Shown one piece after another: positions 17,038 to 26,203 of a stretch of 64,000 nt of DNA; position 1 is the first letter of the stretch, and every line of letters starts with the position of its first letter. The stretch spans positions 30,778 through 94,777 of the forward strand of contig NZ_JODR01000027.1 in NCBI RefSeq assembly GCF_000725885.1, read 5' to 3'. The position numbers were made by a program, and so were the translations under genes. The stretch is from Streptomyces albus subsp. albus (GTDB taxonomy: Bacteria > Actinomycetota > Actinomycetes > Streptomycetales > Streptomycetaceae). The notes under the pieces were generated by a model that was given only the letters and a program-made list of their open reading frames with translations, did no database searches and had not been told where the DNA came from.

Positions 17038-17370
17038 CTACGGACGGATTCGCCGGACGCTGCGGAGCGCGGCGTGGCCGAGAAGGACGGCGGCTCGCAT
17101 CTGTGTGAGGGGGTCCGTTGTTTCGTCCGGTGCGACGGTGAACGGCTCGTTGCTGTCCGCCTGTTCGCGAGCGGCACGGCAGAGCCGGGCGGCAAGTGCG
17201 CGGGCAGGTCCGGGCCCGCCGTACGGGAGCGGCCGGTCGCGCGCGTCCCACGCGAGTCGCGCAAGGGCGTGGGCGCGGTCTTCGGCGCTGCTGGTGCGCC
17301 AGGTGCTCGCCAGGAAAGTGGAGAGTGCGGCGTCGACGAGGTCCCCGAGACAGCCAGGAGGGACCGAGGG
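17038..17370 (-). pseudogene. Truncated paralogue of the 129-residue gene at 60643
   Basis: The last 105 or so codons of this minus-strand frame (stop TAG at 17038) align with the protein at 60643-61032: STFLASTWRTSSAEDRAHAL here, SAFLTSSWRTSSAEDRAHAL there, then DARDRPLP, the Phe-Thr-Val segment and QMRAAVLLGHAAL. Upstream of about 17350 the similarity stops and there is no plausible start, so the N-terminus appears lost. The intact copy sits in a small-gene operon near an XRE regulator; here all companions are missing. Boundaries are approximate. Confidence 0.6.
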
Positions 17371-17590
17371 GTCTATCTGGCCCGACGCGCTACAGCAGCA
17401 GCCGTAGCGCGGGAACCGGACCGGGCCGTCGAGCCGGCCGGGGAAGCCGCGCGGATCGTCGTGGCCACGGGTTCCGTCCGGATGCGAAGGGAATTGGAGG
17501 CCCTTCAATATGTGATGCGCCCGTGGCAGGAGGCGCCCATCGGCCGGCGACTCGCGGAAGTCCTGGCGACCGTGGACGAGAGGGGCCGAC

Positions 17591-17710
17591 GTGGGTGACG
17601 CGCCGGGACCGCTGTCGGATCGGGAGATCGCCGAGCGGCTGGAACAGCTGCCGGGCTGGGAGCGCTCCGGCGACACGATCACCCGAAGCTACGGCACCCG
17701 AAGCTCAGCC
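17591..17710 (+). pseudogene. 5' fragment of a pterin-4a-carbinolamine dehydratase gene
   Basis: From GTG 17591 about 36 residues read like the start of 4a-hydroxytetrahydrobiopterin dehydratase (PhhB/PCD family): LSDREIAERLEQLPGWER, then GDTITRSY, matching the family's first helix and strand. The conserved remainder, including the histidine pair of the active site, is absent; the frame changes character after about 17700 and the sodN terminator follows. It overlaps an upstream frame of unknown nature by 8 bp. Truncation rather than frameshift is inferred. Confidence 0.5.
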
Positions 17711-17760
17711 GATGTGACCCACGGCCTGTGCCGCAGCCCGGCCCCCGAGGGCGACAAGCG

Positions 17761-17797
17761 CGTCGGGGGCGCCCGAGATCATCGGACGCCCCCGACG
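17761..17797 (-). terminator. sodN terminator
   Basis: Perfect 11-bp stem (CGTCGGGGGCG, 17761-17771, with 17787-17797) 59 nt downstream of the sodN stop, with a further CCGA/TCGG pairing in the loop. Confidence 0.8.
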
Positions 17798-17855
17798 CAG
17801 AATGCTGCGACCGGCGTGAGCGGGGCCGCGAGCGGATCGCGTGACCCCTCGCGGG

Positions 17856-18251
17856 TCACGCCTTCTTCGTCTCCCAGAAGATCTTGTCGATCTGGGCGAT
17901 GTAGTCGAGCGCCTTCTGCCCGGTGGCCGGGTCGGTGGAGCCCTTGGCGGTGCTGAGCGCCTTGAGGGTGTCGTTCACCAGCTGGTGCAGCTCCGGGTAC
18001 TTCTCGAAGTGCGGGGGCTTGAAGTAGTCGCTCCACAGCACCGAGACGTGGTGCTTGGCCAGCTCGGCGCGCTCCTCCTTGATGACGGTGGCGCGGGCGC
18101 GGAAGTGCGGGTCGTCGTTGGCCTGGTACTTCTCCTGAATGGCCTTCACGGACTCGGCCTCGATCCGTGCCTGCGCGGGGTCGTAGACACCGCACGGCAG
18201 GTCACAATGGGCGCTGACCCGCACCTTGGGGGCGAACAGTCGGGAGAGCAT
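17856..18251 (-). CDS. sodN: Nickel superoxide dismutase precursor
   Basis: 131-residue Ni-SOD precursor. The 14-residue propeptide MLSRLFAPKVRVSA is followed by the nickel hook HCDLPCGVYD, whose His1, Cys2 and Cys6 (residues 15, 16 and 20) coordinate nickel after cleavage. The remainder is the four-helix bundle ending DKIFWETKKA. The enzyme disproportionates superoxide in the cytoplasm as a homohexamer. The ATG at 18251 is chosen because GAGGAAGG lies 8 nt upstream; the in-frame ATG at 18260 abuts that site. The processing protease SodX is encoded divergently. Family knowledge: expression responds to nickel through Nur; no clear Nur box is seen here. Confidence 0.97.
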   Translation of the reverse strand: MLSRLFAPKVRVSAHCDLPCGVYDPAQARIEAESVKAIQEKYQANDDPHFRARATVIKEERAELAKHHVSVLWSDYFKPPHFEKYPELHQLVNDTLKALSTAKGSTDPATGQKALDYIAQIDKIFWETKKA

Positions 18252-18434
18252 AAAAGCCATCCTTCCTCGTGATCGTCTTCTCACGTGCGAGATTACTCCG
18301 TGTGGGAAGCCTTTTCGCGTGTGCCCCCACGGGCTTAGGACAAAAGTCCAGTCGCAGGCTGGATCTGCTGGAGTAAGCGGGGCCGGGCGGGGTGTGCGGC
18401 CCGGACGACCGGAGGCGGGAAAGAGGCGGGAAAA

Positions 18435-18956
18435 ATGCCGGAGTGTACGTCGCAGGACGGTCTGACGCGCGGTGAGGGGCGCCGGGCGGGTGACGGACGC
18501 GGCGGGCCGTTGAAGCGGATCGGGCTGGCGGAGGTGTACAACCCGTCGATGCGGCCGACGCTGCGCCCCGGCGACCAGCTCGTCGTCGTGTACGGCGCGG
18601 CCGTGCGCCCCGGCGACATCGTGGTGGTGCGCCACCCCTTCCAGCACGATCTGCTCATCGTCAAGCGTGCCGTCGAGCGGCGTGCGGGCGGCTGGTGGGT
18701 GTGCGGGGACAATCCGCTGGTCCAGAACGACAGCCGGGAGTTCGGGGCGGTGCCCGACGAGCTGGTGGTGGCGCGGGCCTGGCTGCGGGTGCGCCCGCCG
18801 CGCGGGGTTCAGCCCTCGCCCGTGCCGCTGCTGCGCTGGGTGCTGTCCGCGCTGCGCCCGCTGACGGGTCCGCTGCGGCCCCGGCCGCCGCTGTCGCCCT
18901 CCGGGTCGCCGGCGGGGCTCTCCGGGCTGCTCTCGCGGCGTTTGCGCGCCCGGTAG
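18435..18956 (+). CDS. sodX: Nickel-type SOD maturation protease SodX
   Basis: 173-residue S26 (signal-peptidase-like) protease that removes the SodN propeptide. The catalytic serine lies in NPSMRPTL (Ser38) and the general-base lysine in LLIVKRAVERR (Lys77); the GDNP motif follows near residue 93. There is no transmembrane anchor, in line with a cytoplasmic substrate. AGGCGGG precedes the ATG at 18435, though the first 30 residues are poorly structured and a shorter start is possible. The last 49 codons overlap the convergent CGNR gene antisense and look like a low-complexity extension. Confidence 0.9.
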   Translation: MPECTSQDGLTRGEGRRAGDGRGGPLKRIGLAEVYNPSMRPTLRPGDQLVVVYGAAVRPGDIVVVRHPFQHDLLIVKRAVERRAGGWWVCGDNPLVQNDSREFGAVPDELVVARAWLRVRPPRGVQPSPVPLLRWVLSALRPLTGPLRPRPPLSPSGSPAGLSGLLSRRLRAR

Positions 18957-19489
18957 GCGGCGACGTTGGCGCGGGTGGCGCAGCGGTCCGAGCAGTAGCG
19001 CCGGGAGCGGTTGGTCGAGGTGTCCAGGTAGGCGTTGCGGCAGGGGGCGGCCTGGCAGATGCCGAGCCGGTCGACGCCCAGGTCGGTCAGGTGGAAGGCG
19101 AGTCCCATGCAGGCCGTCGCCGCGTAGGCGGCTGCGGCGTTGGCGGGCTGTTCGGCCAGGTGCATGTGCCAGCGGGGGCGGCCGTCGGCGTCGAGGTCGC
19201 CGTGTCCGGAGATCTGCGGACTTGTGGGGAACTCCATCAGCAGGGCGTTGAGCAGGTGCACCGCACGCACCTCGTCGCCTTCGGAGGCGGCGGCGAAGAC
19301 GGCACGGAGCCGGGTGCGGACGGCGCGCAGCCGGTTGACGTCGGCCTCGGTCGCGCGACGGGCCATGCTCCCGAACGCTCCGAACAGGTCGCGCACGGCG
19401 GTGACGGAGGTGAGGGTGTCCTCCCCGCGCTCGGGCTGCTCGCTGTTCACCAGCCGCACGGCGAGATCCGAGTAATAGTTCAGTTCCAC
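18809..19489 (-). CDS. CGNR zinc-finger (ABATE-domain) regulator
   Basis: 226-residue protein. An N-terminal ABATE domain (DLAVRLVNSEQP through about residue 120) is followed by the C-terminal zinc finger CQAAPCRNAYLDTS...RRYCSDRCATRANVAAYRARK, where Cys residues and the SDRCATRANV core match the CGNR family. These are predicted DNA-binding stress regulators. The last 40 residues are a Ser/Gly-rich tail that lies antisense to sodX. It is divergent from the methyltransferase at 19574, with a short dyad in the shared promoter. Confidence 0.85.
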   Translation of the reverse strand: MELNYYSDLAVRLVNSEQPERGEDTLTSVTAVRDLFGAFGSMARRATEADVNRLRAVRTRLRAVFAAASEGDEVRAVHLLNALLMEFPTSPQISGHGDLDADGRPRWHMHLAEQPANAAAAYAATACMGLAFHLTDLGVDRLGICQAAPCRNAYLDTSTNRSRRYCSDRCATRANVAAYRARKRRESSPESPAGDPEGDSGGRGRSGPVSGRSADSTQRSSGTGEG

Positions 19490-19519
19490 TTGTGATCCTT
19501 ACGGCGGGGTTCTATCTTT

Positions 19520-19552
19520 CGTAATGGCTCAAGTATCGAAGAGGGTATTACG
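19520..19552. promoter_or_regulatory. Dyad in the CGNR/methyltransferase promoter region
   Basis: CGTAAT (19520-19525) and ATTACG (19547-19552) form an inverted repeat around an A/T-richer centre, between divergent starts at 19489 and 19574. It is a candidate operator for the CGNR regulator. Confidence 0.4.
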
Positions 19553-19573
19553 CACGGACGGTGGAGGACGGAC

Positions 19574-20362
19574 ATGACAACCCACGCACCGCGCCAGACC
19601 GACTGGCGGGCCTGGCAGGAGAGCTGGGACCGCCAGCAGGAGTGGTACCTGCCCGACCGCGAGGAACGGTTCCGGGTCATGCTCGATGTGACCGAGGCAC
19701 TGGTGGGGCCCCGGCCCCGGGTGCTCGACCTCGCGTGCGGCACCGGCAGTATCTCGGACCGGCTCCTGAAGCGGATGCCGGAGGCCGAGACGGTGGGCGC
19801 CGACCGCGATCCGGCGCTGCTGGCCATCGCCCGCGGCACCTTCGAGGGCGACGGGCGGGCACAGTTCGTCTCGCTCGACCTGAGCGATGCCGACTGGCCC
19901 CGCCGGCTGCCCGACGAGCGGCCCTTCGACGCCGTACTGACCGCCACGGCACTCCACTGGATGCGCACCGAGCCGCTGCGGACCCTCTACGGGCAGCTCG
20001 CGGGGCTCGTCCGCGAGGGCGGCGTCTTCCTCAACGCGGACCACATGCCGGACGAGTCCACGCCGCGGCTCAACGCGGCCATGGACGCCTTCGACAAGGC
20101 ACGGCGGCAGCGGGCACAGGAGGTGGGCGCCGTCGACTGGGGCGGGTGGTGGCGGCAGCTCGCGGAGGACCCCGCGCTCGCCGGGGTCGCCCGGGAACGG
20201 TTCGCCCTGTTCGGCAATCCGGCCGAGGTGCGGCACGACCACAACAGCGAGGAGTTCCAGACCGCCGCCTGGCACGCGGCGACGCTGCGGGAGGCGGGCT
20301 TCGCGGAAGCCCGCACGGTGTGGGCCTCGCCCACGGACGCCCTCGTCGTCGCCCTGCGCTGA
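19574..20362 (+). CDS. Class I SAM-dependent methyltransferase
   Basis: 262-residue methyltransferase. SAM motif I is LDLACGTGSISDRLL near residue 50, the acidic residue of motif II is in VGADRDPALL, and motif III is DAVLTATALHWM near 120. An aromatic N-terminus (WRAWQESWDRQQEWY) is typical of a Streptomyces subgroup acting on unidentified small molecules. The CGNR regulator is divergent and may control it. A compact terminator follows. Confidence 0.85.
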   Translation: MTTHAPRQTDWRAWQESWDRQQEWYLPDREERFRVMLDVTEALVGPRPRVLDLACGTGSISDRLLKRMPEAETVGADRDPALLAIARGTFEGDGRAQFVSLDLSDADWPRRLPDERPFDAVLTATALHWMRTEPLRTLYGQLAGLVREGGVFLNADHMPDESTPRLNAAMDAFDKARRQRAQEVGAVDWGGWWRQLAEDPALAGVARERFALFGNPAEVRHDHNSEEFQTAAWHAATLREAGFAEARTVWASPTDALVVALR

Positions 20363-20369
20363 ACGGTAC

Positions 20370-20391
20370 GGCCGCCGCACTCGCGGCGGCC
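20370..20391 (+). terminator. Terminator of the methyltransferase
   Basis: Perfect 9-bp stem GGCCGCCGC/GCGGCGGCC with a 4-nt loop, 8 nt after the stop. Confidence 0.75.
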
Positions 20392-20577
20392 GGCAACACC
20401 TGGTGTCCGAGGCCGGTGGCCCCCGGCGCCCGTGACCCCATGGCGCGGCGGACGGCGTCGGCCGAGAGGGGGCGGGACGGGATGCCGGGGGGCTGACCCC
20501 GCGCGGGTGCCGGCGCGTGCCCGTCCCGTTCCGCCGGATGTTGCCCGGCCCCCTGCGTGCGCCGGACACAGCCTGCA

Positions 20578-20619
20578 CGTGGCGCGTGTCCTGTGCACCG
20601 GCACAGCACACGCGCCACG
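20578..20619. terminator. Second hairpin in the convergent gap
   Basis: 12-bp stem CGTGGCGCGTGT/ACACGCGCCACG with a nested CTGTGC/GCACAG stem and ACCG loop; only one C/C mismatch interrupts it. Confidence 0.65.
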
Positions 20620-20664
20620 CGCAGCATGTGCGCCGGGCGAGGCGGGTGAGGGGCCGCCGCCCCG

Positions 20665-20708
20665 TGAGCGTCGGCCGGGCCGGTGGAGCGGCCCGGCCGA
20701 CGCTCACG
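20665..20708 (-). terminator. Malic-enzyme terminator
   Basis: Perfect 18-bp stem (20665-20682 with 20691-20708) and 8-nt loop, 57 nt past the malic-enzyme stop. It is among the strongest hairpins in the window. Confidence 0.85.
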
Positions 20709-20764
20709 GACGCGTGGAGCGGCAACCGGGGACGTGGGGGCCGGGCGGGCCCCCGGGTGGAGGG

Positions 20765-21961
20765 TCAGCGGCGGGCGACGCCCTCGGCGCGGGCCGCGGC
20801 GGCGACCGCGGAGGTGACCGCGGGCGCGACGCGCTCGTCGAAGGGGGAGGGGATGACCTTGTCCGCGGACAGCTCGTCGGCCACCACGGCGGCCAGCGCC
20901 TCGGCCGCGGCCAGCTTCATGCCCTCGGTGATGTCGGTCGCCCGCACCTGGAGCGCACCGGCGAAGATGCCGGGGAACGCCAGCACGTTGTTGATCTGGT
21001 TCGGGTAGTCGCTGCGCCCGGTGGCGACGACGGACGCGTACTTGCGGGCGACGTCGGGGTGGATCTCCGGGTTCGGATTGGCCATGGCGAAGATGAAGGA
21101 GTCCTTCGCCATGGTGGCGACGGCCTCCTCCGGCACCGTGCCGCCGCTGACGCCGATGAACACGTCGGCGCCCTCCAGCGCGGACTCCAGCGAGCCGGTG
21201 CGGCCCGCCTTGTTGGTGAAGCCGGCCAGTTCGCGCTTGATCTCGGTGAGGTCCCCGCGGTCCTGGGAGACGATGCCCTTGCGGTCGCAGACGGCCACGT
21301 CGCCGATGCCGGCCTCCACGAGGATCCGGGCGATGGCGACACCGGCGGCGCCCGCGCCGGAGATGACGGCCCGCAGCTCGCCCAGCGCGCGCCCGCTCAG
21401 CTTGGCGGCGTTGCGCAGCGCGGCCAGGGTGACGATGGCCGTGCCGTGCTGGTCGTCGTGGAAGACGGGAACGGAGAGCTTCTCCTTGAGGCGGGCCTCG
21501 ATTTCGAAGCACCGGGGTGCCGAGATGTCCTCCAGGTTGACCCCGCCGAACGACGGCGCCAGCCGGACGACCGTATCGACGATCTCATCGGTGTCCTGGG
21601 TGTCGAGGGCGATCGGCACCGCGTCGACGCCGCCGAACTGCTTGAAGAGGATGGCCTTGCCCTCCATCACGGGGAGGGAGGCCTCGGGGCCGATGTCGCC
21701 CAGCCCCAGGACGGCACTGCCGTCGGTGACGACGGCGACGACCTGGGACTTCCAGGTGTAGTCGTCGACGAGCTCGGGCTGTTCGGCGATGGCGCTGCAC
21801 ACCTTGGCGACGCCCGGCGTGTAGGCGAGGGACAGGTCGGCCGCGTCGCGCACCGGCACGGTCGCCTGCACAGCCATTTTGCCGCCCCGGTGCAGGGCGA
21901 ACGCCGGGTCGATGACGTCCGGCTCCAGCCCGTCCTTCTGATTGACGATCTCCGCTGCCAC
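20765..21961 (-). CDS. Malic enzyme (probably NADP-dependent)
   Basis: 398-residue malic enzyme, which decarboxylates malate to pyruvate with reduction of NAD(P). Family features: catalytic tyrosine in LAYTPGVAKVC (Tyr47), the lysine segment VMEGKAILFKQF, metal and substrate residues in VFHDDQHGTA, the dinucleotide fold GAGAAGVAIARI, and ANPNPEI near the C-terminus. The GTG at 21961 is preceded by AAAGGGG; the in-frame extension to 22150 has no conserved sequence. I recall S. coelicolor SCO5261, in a similar neighbourhood, as the NADP-linked isozyme, but cofactor choice is not proven by the sequence. Confidence 0.9.
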   Translation of the reverse strand: MAAEIVNQKDGLEPDVIDPAFALHRGGKMAVQATVPVRDAADLSLAYTPGVAKVCSAIAEQPELVDDYTWKSQVVAVVTDGSAVLGLGDIGPEASLPVMEGKAILFKQFGGVDAVPIALDTQDTDEIVDTVVRLAPSFGGVNLEDISAPRCFEIEARLKEKLSVPVFHDDQHGTAIVTLAALRNAAKLSGRALGELRAVISGAGAAGVAIARILVEAGIGDVAVCDRKGIVSQDRGDLTEIKRELAGFTNKAGRTGSLESALEGADVFIGVSGGTVPEEAVATMAKDSFIFAMANPNPEIHPDVARKYASVVATGRSDYPNQINNVLAFPGIFAGALQVRATDITEGMKLAAAEALAAVVADELSADKVIPSPFDERVAPAVTSAVAAAARAEGVARR

Positions 21962-22498
21962 TGTGTTGAACCCCTTTGTCTGATCGTGTGAGGGTGACCG
22001 CTCCCTGCGGTGAGGAACGGGCGGGCACCGCGTCCGCTTCCCGGACGAGCGGTTGGCCGCTGACCGGGGGGAGGTGACGGACGCCGGGCACGCCGCACTA
22101 CGTGCCCTGGTCCCCGGGTGAGGGGTGTAATCGACCTTTCTACCCGACAACGGCCGCCGGGGACGACTTGCTTCGGGTCACAGCCGCCGCCAACCCGGGG
22201 GAATGCTGGGCAAAGTGGCTCGATGCCGACTGGAAGTCCACGGAATGAGACGGCAAACGGGGCGCGCGGGGCAATACCGTGGGCATTCGGCCGTCTTTAC
22301 GCCGCTGCGCTGCGCCCTGTAATCGGATTGGCCGCTCCGTTATGCGATTTTGACCTCACGGGCGCCCTTCACCTGCTTGTCCGGATGGCAAGATGCCCCC
22401 CATCCGTTCATCCGTTCATGCGTCGGACACGGTCGCGACATCAAGACGGTGTGTCCCCGACCTCACGGCTGCTCGACGACCGCCAGGAGGAACCGCCC
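21962..22498. other. Divergent control region between malic enzyme and ABC transporter
   Basis: 537 bases. No gene is convincing. The middle (22300-22360) is less G+C-rich. A 12-base match to the ring-gene palindrome described below occurs at 22062-22073, but without a -10 at the right spacing. An AGGAGG site (22487-22492) serves the binding-protein gene. Confidence 0.5.
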
Positions 22499-23443
22499 AT
22501 GACCGCAAGCAGGCTGACAGCCGCCGGCCGGACCGCGCGGCGCGTGAGGCTGGTCCCCGTCGTTCTCGCGGTCGGCGGCTCGCTGCTGCTGGCCGGGTGC
22601 GGTGACCAGACGGACGGTGCGAACGGCGGGGGCGGGGGCGGCAAGGGCGAGCTGAACGCGATGCTGCCCGACAAGATCCGCTCCTCCGGTGTCGTCAAGG
22701 TCGGCACCGACGCGGCGTACAAGCCCATGGAGTACAAGGAGGGCGCCCGGATCGTCGGCCTCGACGTGGATCTGGCCGAGGCGATGGGCAAGAAGCTCGG
22801 CGTCCGCTTCGAGTTCACCAACGGCACCTTCGACGGTCTGATCACCTCGATGCAGACCGGCCGCTTCGACATGATCATGTCCGCGATGACGGACACCAGG
22901 GACCGCCAGGAGGGCCTGGACGAGAAGGGCAAGAAGGCCGGCAAGGGCGTCGACTTCGTCGACTACCTGTCCGCCGGCTCCTCGATCCTCGTCCGCAAGG
23001 GCAACCCCGACAAGATCGAGTCGGTGGACCAGATGTGCGGCAAGAAGGTGGCCACCCAGCGCGGCACCACCTCGCACGAGATCCTCAAGAAGCAGACCAA
23101 GAAGTGCGTCGCGGACGGCGAGAAGAAGATCACCGTCGAGGCGTACGACACCGACGACGAGGCCCGGGTGCGGCTGAAGACCGGTGCCGTCGTCGCCGAC
23201 GTCTCCGACTTCCCGGTCGCCGCCAACGCCGCCAAGTCCGGCAGCGACTTCGAGGTCGTGGGCGACCAGATGCAGTCGGCGCCCTACGGCATGGCCGTCA
23301 GCAAGGACAACAAGAAACTCCGCGACGCCCTGCGCGCCGCCCTCGACGAGATCATCGAGGACGGCTCGTACACCAAGGCGCTGGAGAAGTGGGGCGTCCA
23401 GGACGGCGGCGTGAAGAAGGCCGCGATCAACGCCGGTTCCTGA
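22499..23443 (+). CDS. Polar amino-acid ABC transporter, substrate-binding lipoprotein
   Basis: 314-residue SBP_bac_3 family lipoprotein. The signal peptide ends in the lipobox LLLAGC (Cys34), followed by a Gly-rich tether. The binding domain opens VVKVGTDAAYKPMEYKEG and contains GLDVDLAEAMGKKLG and DMIMSAMTDTRDRQ, typical of glutamate/glutamine/histidine-type receptors. AGGAGG lies 6 nt before the ATG. It heads a three-gene uptake operon with permease and ATPase; exact ligand is not readable. Confidence 0.92.
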   Translation: MTASRLTAAGRTARRVRLVPVVLAVGGSLLLAGCGDQTDGANGGGGGGKGELNAMLPDKIRSSGVVKVGTDAAYKPMEYKEGARIVGLDVDLAEAMGKKLGVRFEFTNGTFDGLITSMQTGRFDMIMSAMTDTRDRQEGLDEKGKKAGKGVDFVDYLSAGSSILVRKGNPDKIESVDQMCGKKVATQRGTTSHEILKKQTKKCVADGEKKITVEAYDTDDEARVRLKTGAVVADVSDFPVAANAAKSGSDFEVVGDQMQSAPYGMAVSKDNKKLRDALRAALDEIIEDGSYTKALEKWGVQDGGVKKAAINAGS

Positions 23444-23501
23444 CGCGGGCCCCCACCGACAGGCCCACGAGCTGCACGCCACAGGACGCTGAGAGGCACC
23501 C

Positions 23502-24455
23502 GTGACACCATCCACCGACAAGACCCCCTCCGCGGGGGCGTCCGTGAGCAAGGACGCCCCCGAGGCCATCAAGGCGATACCCGTACGGCACTACGGGCGG
23601 TACGTCTCCGCCGTCGTCGTCCTCGTGCTCCTGGCGCTCCTCGTGCGCGCCTTCGCGACCGCGGAGGGACTGCGCTGGAAGGCCGTCGGTGACTTCTTCT
23701 TCGACGACCAGATCCTGGAGGGCGTCAAGAACACCCTGGTGGTCAGCGTCCTGGCCATGCTCATCGGTCTGGTGGGCGGCATCGTGCTGGCCGTCATGCG
23801 GATGTCGAAGAACCCGGTCACCTCGTCCGTGGCCTGGGGCTACATCTGGTTCTTCCGCGGCACGCCCGTCTATGTGCAGCTGCTGCTGTGGTTCAACCTC
23901 GCGCTGATCTTCCCGATCCTCGACATCATGCCGATCTACAAGGACGAGATGACCGACGTCATGACTCCGTTCATGGCGGCGCTCCTCGGCCTCGGTCTCA
24001 ACGAGGCCGCCTACATGGCGGAGATCTGCCGGGCCGGCATCCAGTCGGTGGACGAGGGCCAGACCGAGGCGTCCCAGGCGCTCGGCATGACCCAGGGGCA
24101 GAACATGCGCCGCATCGTGCTGCCCCAGGCGATGCGGGTGATCGTGCCGCCCACCGGCAACGAGTTCATCAACCTGCTCAAGACCTCCTCGCTGTGCTCC
24201 GTCGTGATGTACGAGGAGGCCCTGCGCAAGGCGCAGAACATCGGCAACAACTCCAGCGCGGTGGTGGAGCTGCTGCTGGTGGCCACCGTCTGGTACCTGG
24301 TCATCACCAGCGTCTTCAGCATCGGCCAGTACTACCTGGAGCGGCGCTACGCGCGCGGCTCCCTCCGGCAGCTGCCCGACACCCCGTGGCAGCGCGTACG
24401 GAAGAACCTCTTCAGCATGGGGCGCGGCACGGGATCGGGGGCGCAGGGCGCATGA
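23502..24455 (+). CDS. Polar amino-acid ABC transporter permease
   Basis: 317-residue HisM/GlnP-type permease. After a 40-residue cytoplasmic N-terminus come about five membrane spans, with the [17 protein letters not shown] entry span, the [13 protein letters not shown] loop, and the ATPase-coupling EAA loop ([25 protein letters not shown]). The protein ends in a basic tail. The last codons overlap the ATPase start (ATGA), so translation is coupled. Confidence 0.93.
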   Translation: MTPSTDKTPSAGASVSKDAPEAIKAIPVRHYGRYVSAVVVLVLLALLVRAFATAEGLRWKAVGDFFFDDQILEGVKNTLVVSVLAMLIGLVGGIVLAVMRMSKNPVTSSVAWGYIWFFRGTPVYVQLLLWFNLALIFPILDIMPIYKDEMTDVMTPFMAALLGLGLNEAAYMAEICRAGIQSVDEGQTEASQALGMTQGQNMRRIVLPQAMRVIVPPTGNEFINLLKTSSLCSVVMYEEALRKAQNIGNNSSAVVELLLVATVWYLVITSVFSIGQYYLERRYARGSLRQLPDTPWQRVRKNLFSMGRGTGSGAQGA

Positions 24456-25213
24456 GCACGATGGTCAAGGCGGAACGCGTCTGCAAGTCCTACGGGAGCG
24501 TCGAGGTCCTCAAGGGCATCGACCTGGAGGTCAACTCCGGGGAGGTGTTCTGCATCGTGGGCCCCTCCGGCTCCGGGAAGTCCACGTTCCTGCGGTGCAT
24601 CAACCACCTGGAGAAGATCAACGCCGGGCGGCTGTACGTGGACGGCACCCTCGTCGGCTACCGCGAGAAGGGCGGCAAGCTCTACGAACTGCGGGACCGC
24701 GAGGTCGCCGCACAGCGCCGCGACATCGGCATGGTCTTCCAGCGCTTCAACCTCTTCCCGCACATGACCGCGGTGGAGAACGTGATGGAGGCACCCGTCC
24801 AGGTCAAGCGGGTCCCCAAGGCGGAGGCGCGGAAGCGGGCCGGGGAACTGCTGGACCGGGTGGGGCTGGCCGACAAGCGGGACAACTACCCCGCCCAGCT
24901 CTCCGGCGGCCAGCAGCAGCGGGTGGCCATCGCCCGGGCACTGGCCATGGACCCCAAGCTGATGCTCTTCGACGAGCCGACCTCCGCACTCGACCCGGAG
25001 CTGGTGGGGGAGGTGCTGGACGTGATGAAGGCCCTGGCCCAGGACGGCATGACCATGATCGTCGTCACCCACGAGATGGGCTTCGCCCGGGAGGTCGGCG
25101 ACTCGCTGGTCTTCATGGACGGCGGCGTCGTCGTCGAGTCCGGCAACCCGCGCGACGTGCTCACCGACCCGCAGCACGAGCGCACCAAACTGTTCCTGTC
25201 CAAGGTGCTGTGA
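24452..25213 (+). CDS. Polar amino-acid ABC transporter ATPase
   Basis: 253-residue GlnQ-type ATPase. Walker A is GPSGSGKST (residues 38-46), the Q-loop follows in [11 protein letters not shown], the signature is [15 protein letters not shown] near residue 150, Walker [15 protein letters not shown], and the H-loop VVTHEMGFA. It completes the uptake system; a weak hairpin (GGCGCA/TGCGCC) lies just downstream. Confidence 0.95.
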   Translation: MSTMVKAERVCKSYGSVEVLKGIDLEVNSGEVFCIVGPSGSGKSTFLRCINHLEKINAGRLYVDGTLVGYREKGGKLYELRDREVAAQRRDIGMVFQRFNLFPHMTAVENVMEAPVQVKRVPKAEARKRAGELLDRVGLADKRDNYPAQLSGGQQQRVAIARALAMDPKLMLFDEPTSALDPELVGEVLDVMKALAQDGMTMIVVTHEMGFAREVGDSLVFMDGGVVVESGNPRDVLTDPQHERTKLFLSKVL

Positions 25214-25297
25214 CAGGCGGGTGCGGTGACGGCGCACGATGCGCCGGGCGGCCGTCGTTCCTGGAATACCCGCCGGTGATGTGATGCTGTGTCCGCC

Positions 25298-26203
25298 ATG
25301 GCTTACAACGCGCACCTAGGCAAGGTCGGCATCTGGGCGAGCGTGCTGCGCGGGGACGACACCGCGCGCCGCCCGCAGATCGAGGAGGCCGCCGCCGAAC
25401 TGGAGGAGCTGGGCTACGGCACGCTCTGGATCGGCGGCAGCCCCTCGCCCGACATGGCGTACCGGCTGCTCGCCGCGACGTCACGGGTGACCGTCGGCAC
25501 CAGCATCCTCAACATCTGGGAGCACGCCGCCCCCGAGATGGCGGCCCGCCACGCCCAGCTCACGGACGAGTTCGGCGGGCGCTTCCTGCTCGGTCTGGGC
25601 GTCAGCCACATGGAGACCAGGACGGGCCTGGCCCTCGACCACCCGCTGGCCCACCGCCCCTACTCGGCGATGCGCTCCTACCTGGACATGCTCGACAACG
25701 CGCCGCGCGCCGTGCCCCCGGCGGGGCGCGCCCTGGCCGCCCTCGGCCCCAAGATGCTCAAGCTGGCCGCCGACCGCACCCTGGGCGCCCTGCCCTACCT
25801 CGTCACGGCCGAACACACCGCGAAGGCCCGCGAGGTGATGGGCGCCGAGCCGCTGCTCGCCCCCGAGCTGAAGGTCGTCGTCCAGCCGTCGGGTGCCGAC
25901 CGCGCCGCCGGCCGCGAGACGGCGCGCGGCTACCTGTCCGGCTACCTGCGGCTGGCCAACTACCGCAACAGCCTGCAGCGCCTCGGCTTCGACGAGTCCG
26001 ACCTGGACGACGGCGGCAGCGACCGTCTCATCGACGCCGTCTTCGCCATCGGCGACGCGGAGGCGGTCCGCGCCCAGGTGGACCGGTTCTTCGAGGCCGG
26101 CGCCGACCACGTCGCCCTCCAGGTGGTGACGGCCGAGACCGGCACCGACATCCCCCGCGACGAGTGGCGCACCCTGGCCGAGGCGATGCCGCTGGAGCGG
26201 TGA
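25298..26203 (+). CDS. LLM-class F420-dependent oxidoreductase
   Basis: 301-residue luciferase-like (TIM barrel) oxidoreductase. [11 protein letters not shown] at the N-terminus, [35 protein letters not shown] and the C-terminal [16 protein letters not shown] match the MSMEG_4141-type F420 subgroup. The reaction is unknown; these enzymes reduce or oxidise diverse small molecules with F420. Start is either ATG 25298 or the in-frame GTG 25289. Steroid catabolism begins 1.7 kb downstream, but a link is not shown. Confidence 0.8.
   Translation: MAYNAHLGKVGIWASVLRGDDTARRPQIEEAAAELEELGYGTLWIGGSPSPDMAYRLLAATSRVTVGTSILNIWEHAAPEMAARHAQLTDEFGGRFLLGLGVSHMETRTGLALDHPLAHRPYSAMRSYLDMLDNAPRAVPPAGRALAALGPKMLKLAADRTLGALPYLVTAEHTAKAREVMGAEPLLAPELKVVVQPSGADRAAGRETARGYLSGYLRLANYRNSLQRLGFDESDLDDGGSDRLIDAVFAIGDAEAVRAQVDRFFEAGADHVALQVVTAETGTDIPRDEWRTLAEAMPLER

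Noticed and set aside
16837..17598. 253-codon plus-strand frame in the decayed region
   Set aside because: Mostly antisense to the paralogue remnant. Its last 40 codons look less biased, but I recognise no family and there is no ribosome site, so it is not listed as a gene.
22062..22073. 12-base match to the ring-gene palindrome near the malic enzyme
   Set aside because: Only the core matches and no -10-like hexamer lies 31 nt away in either direction; treated as chance in G+C-rich DNA.
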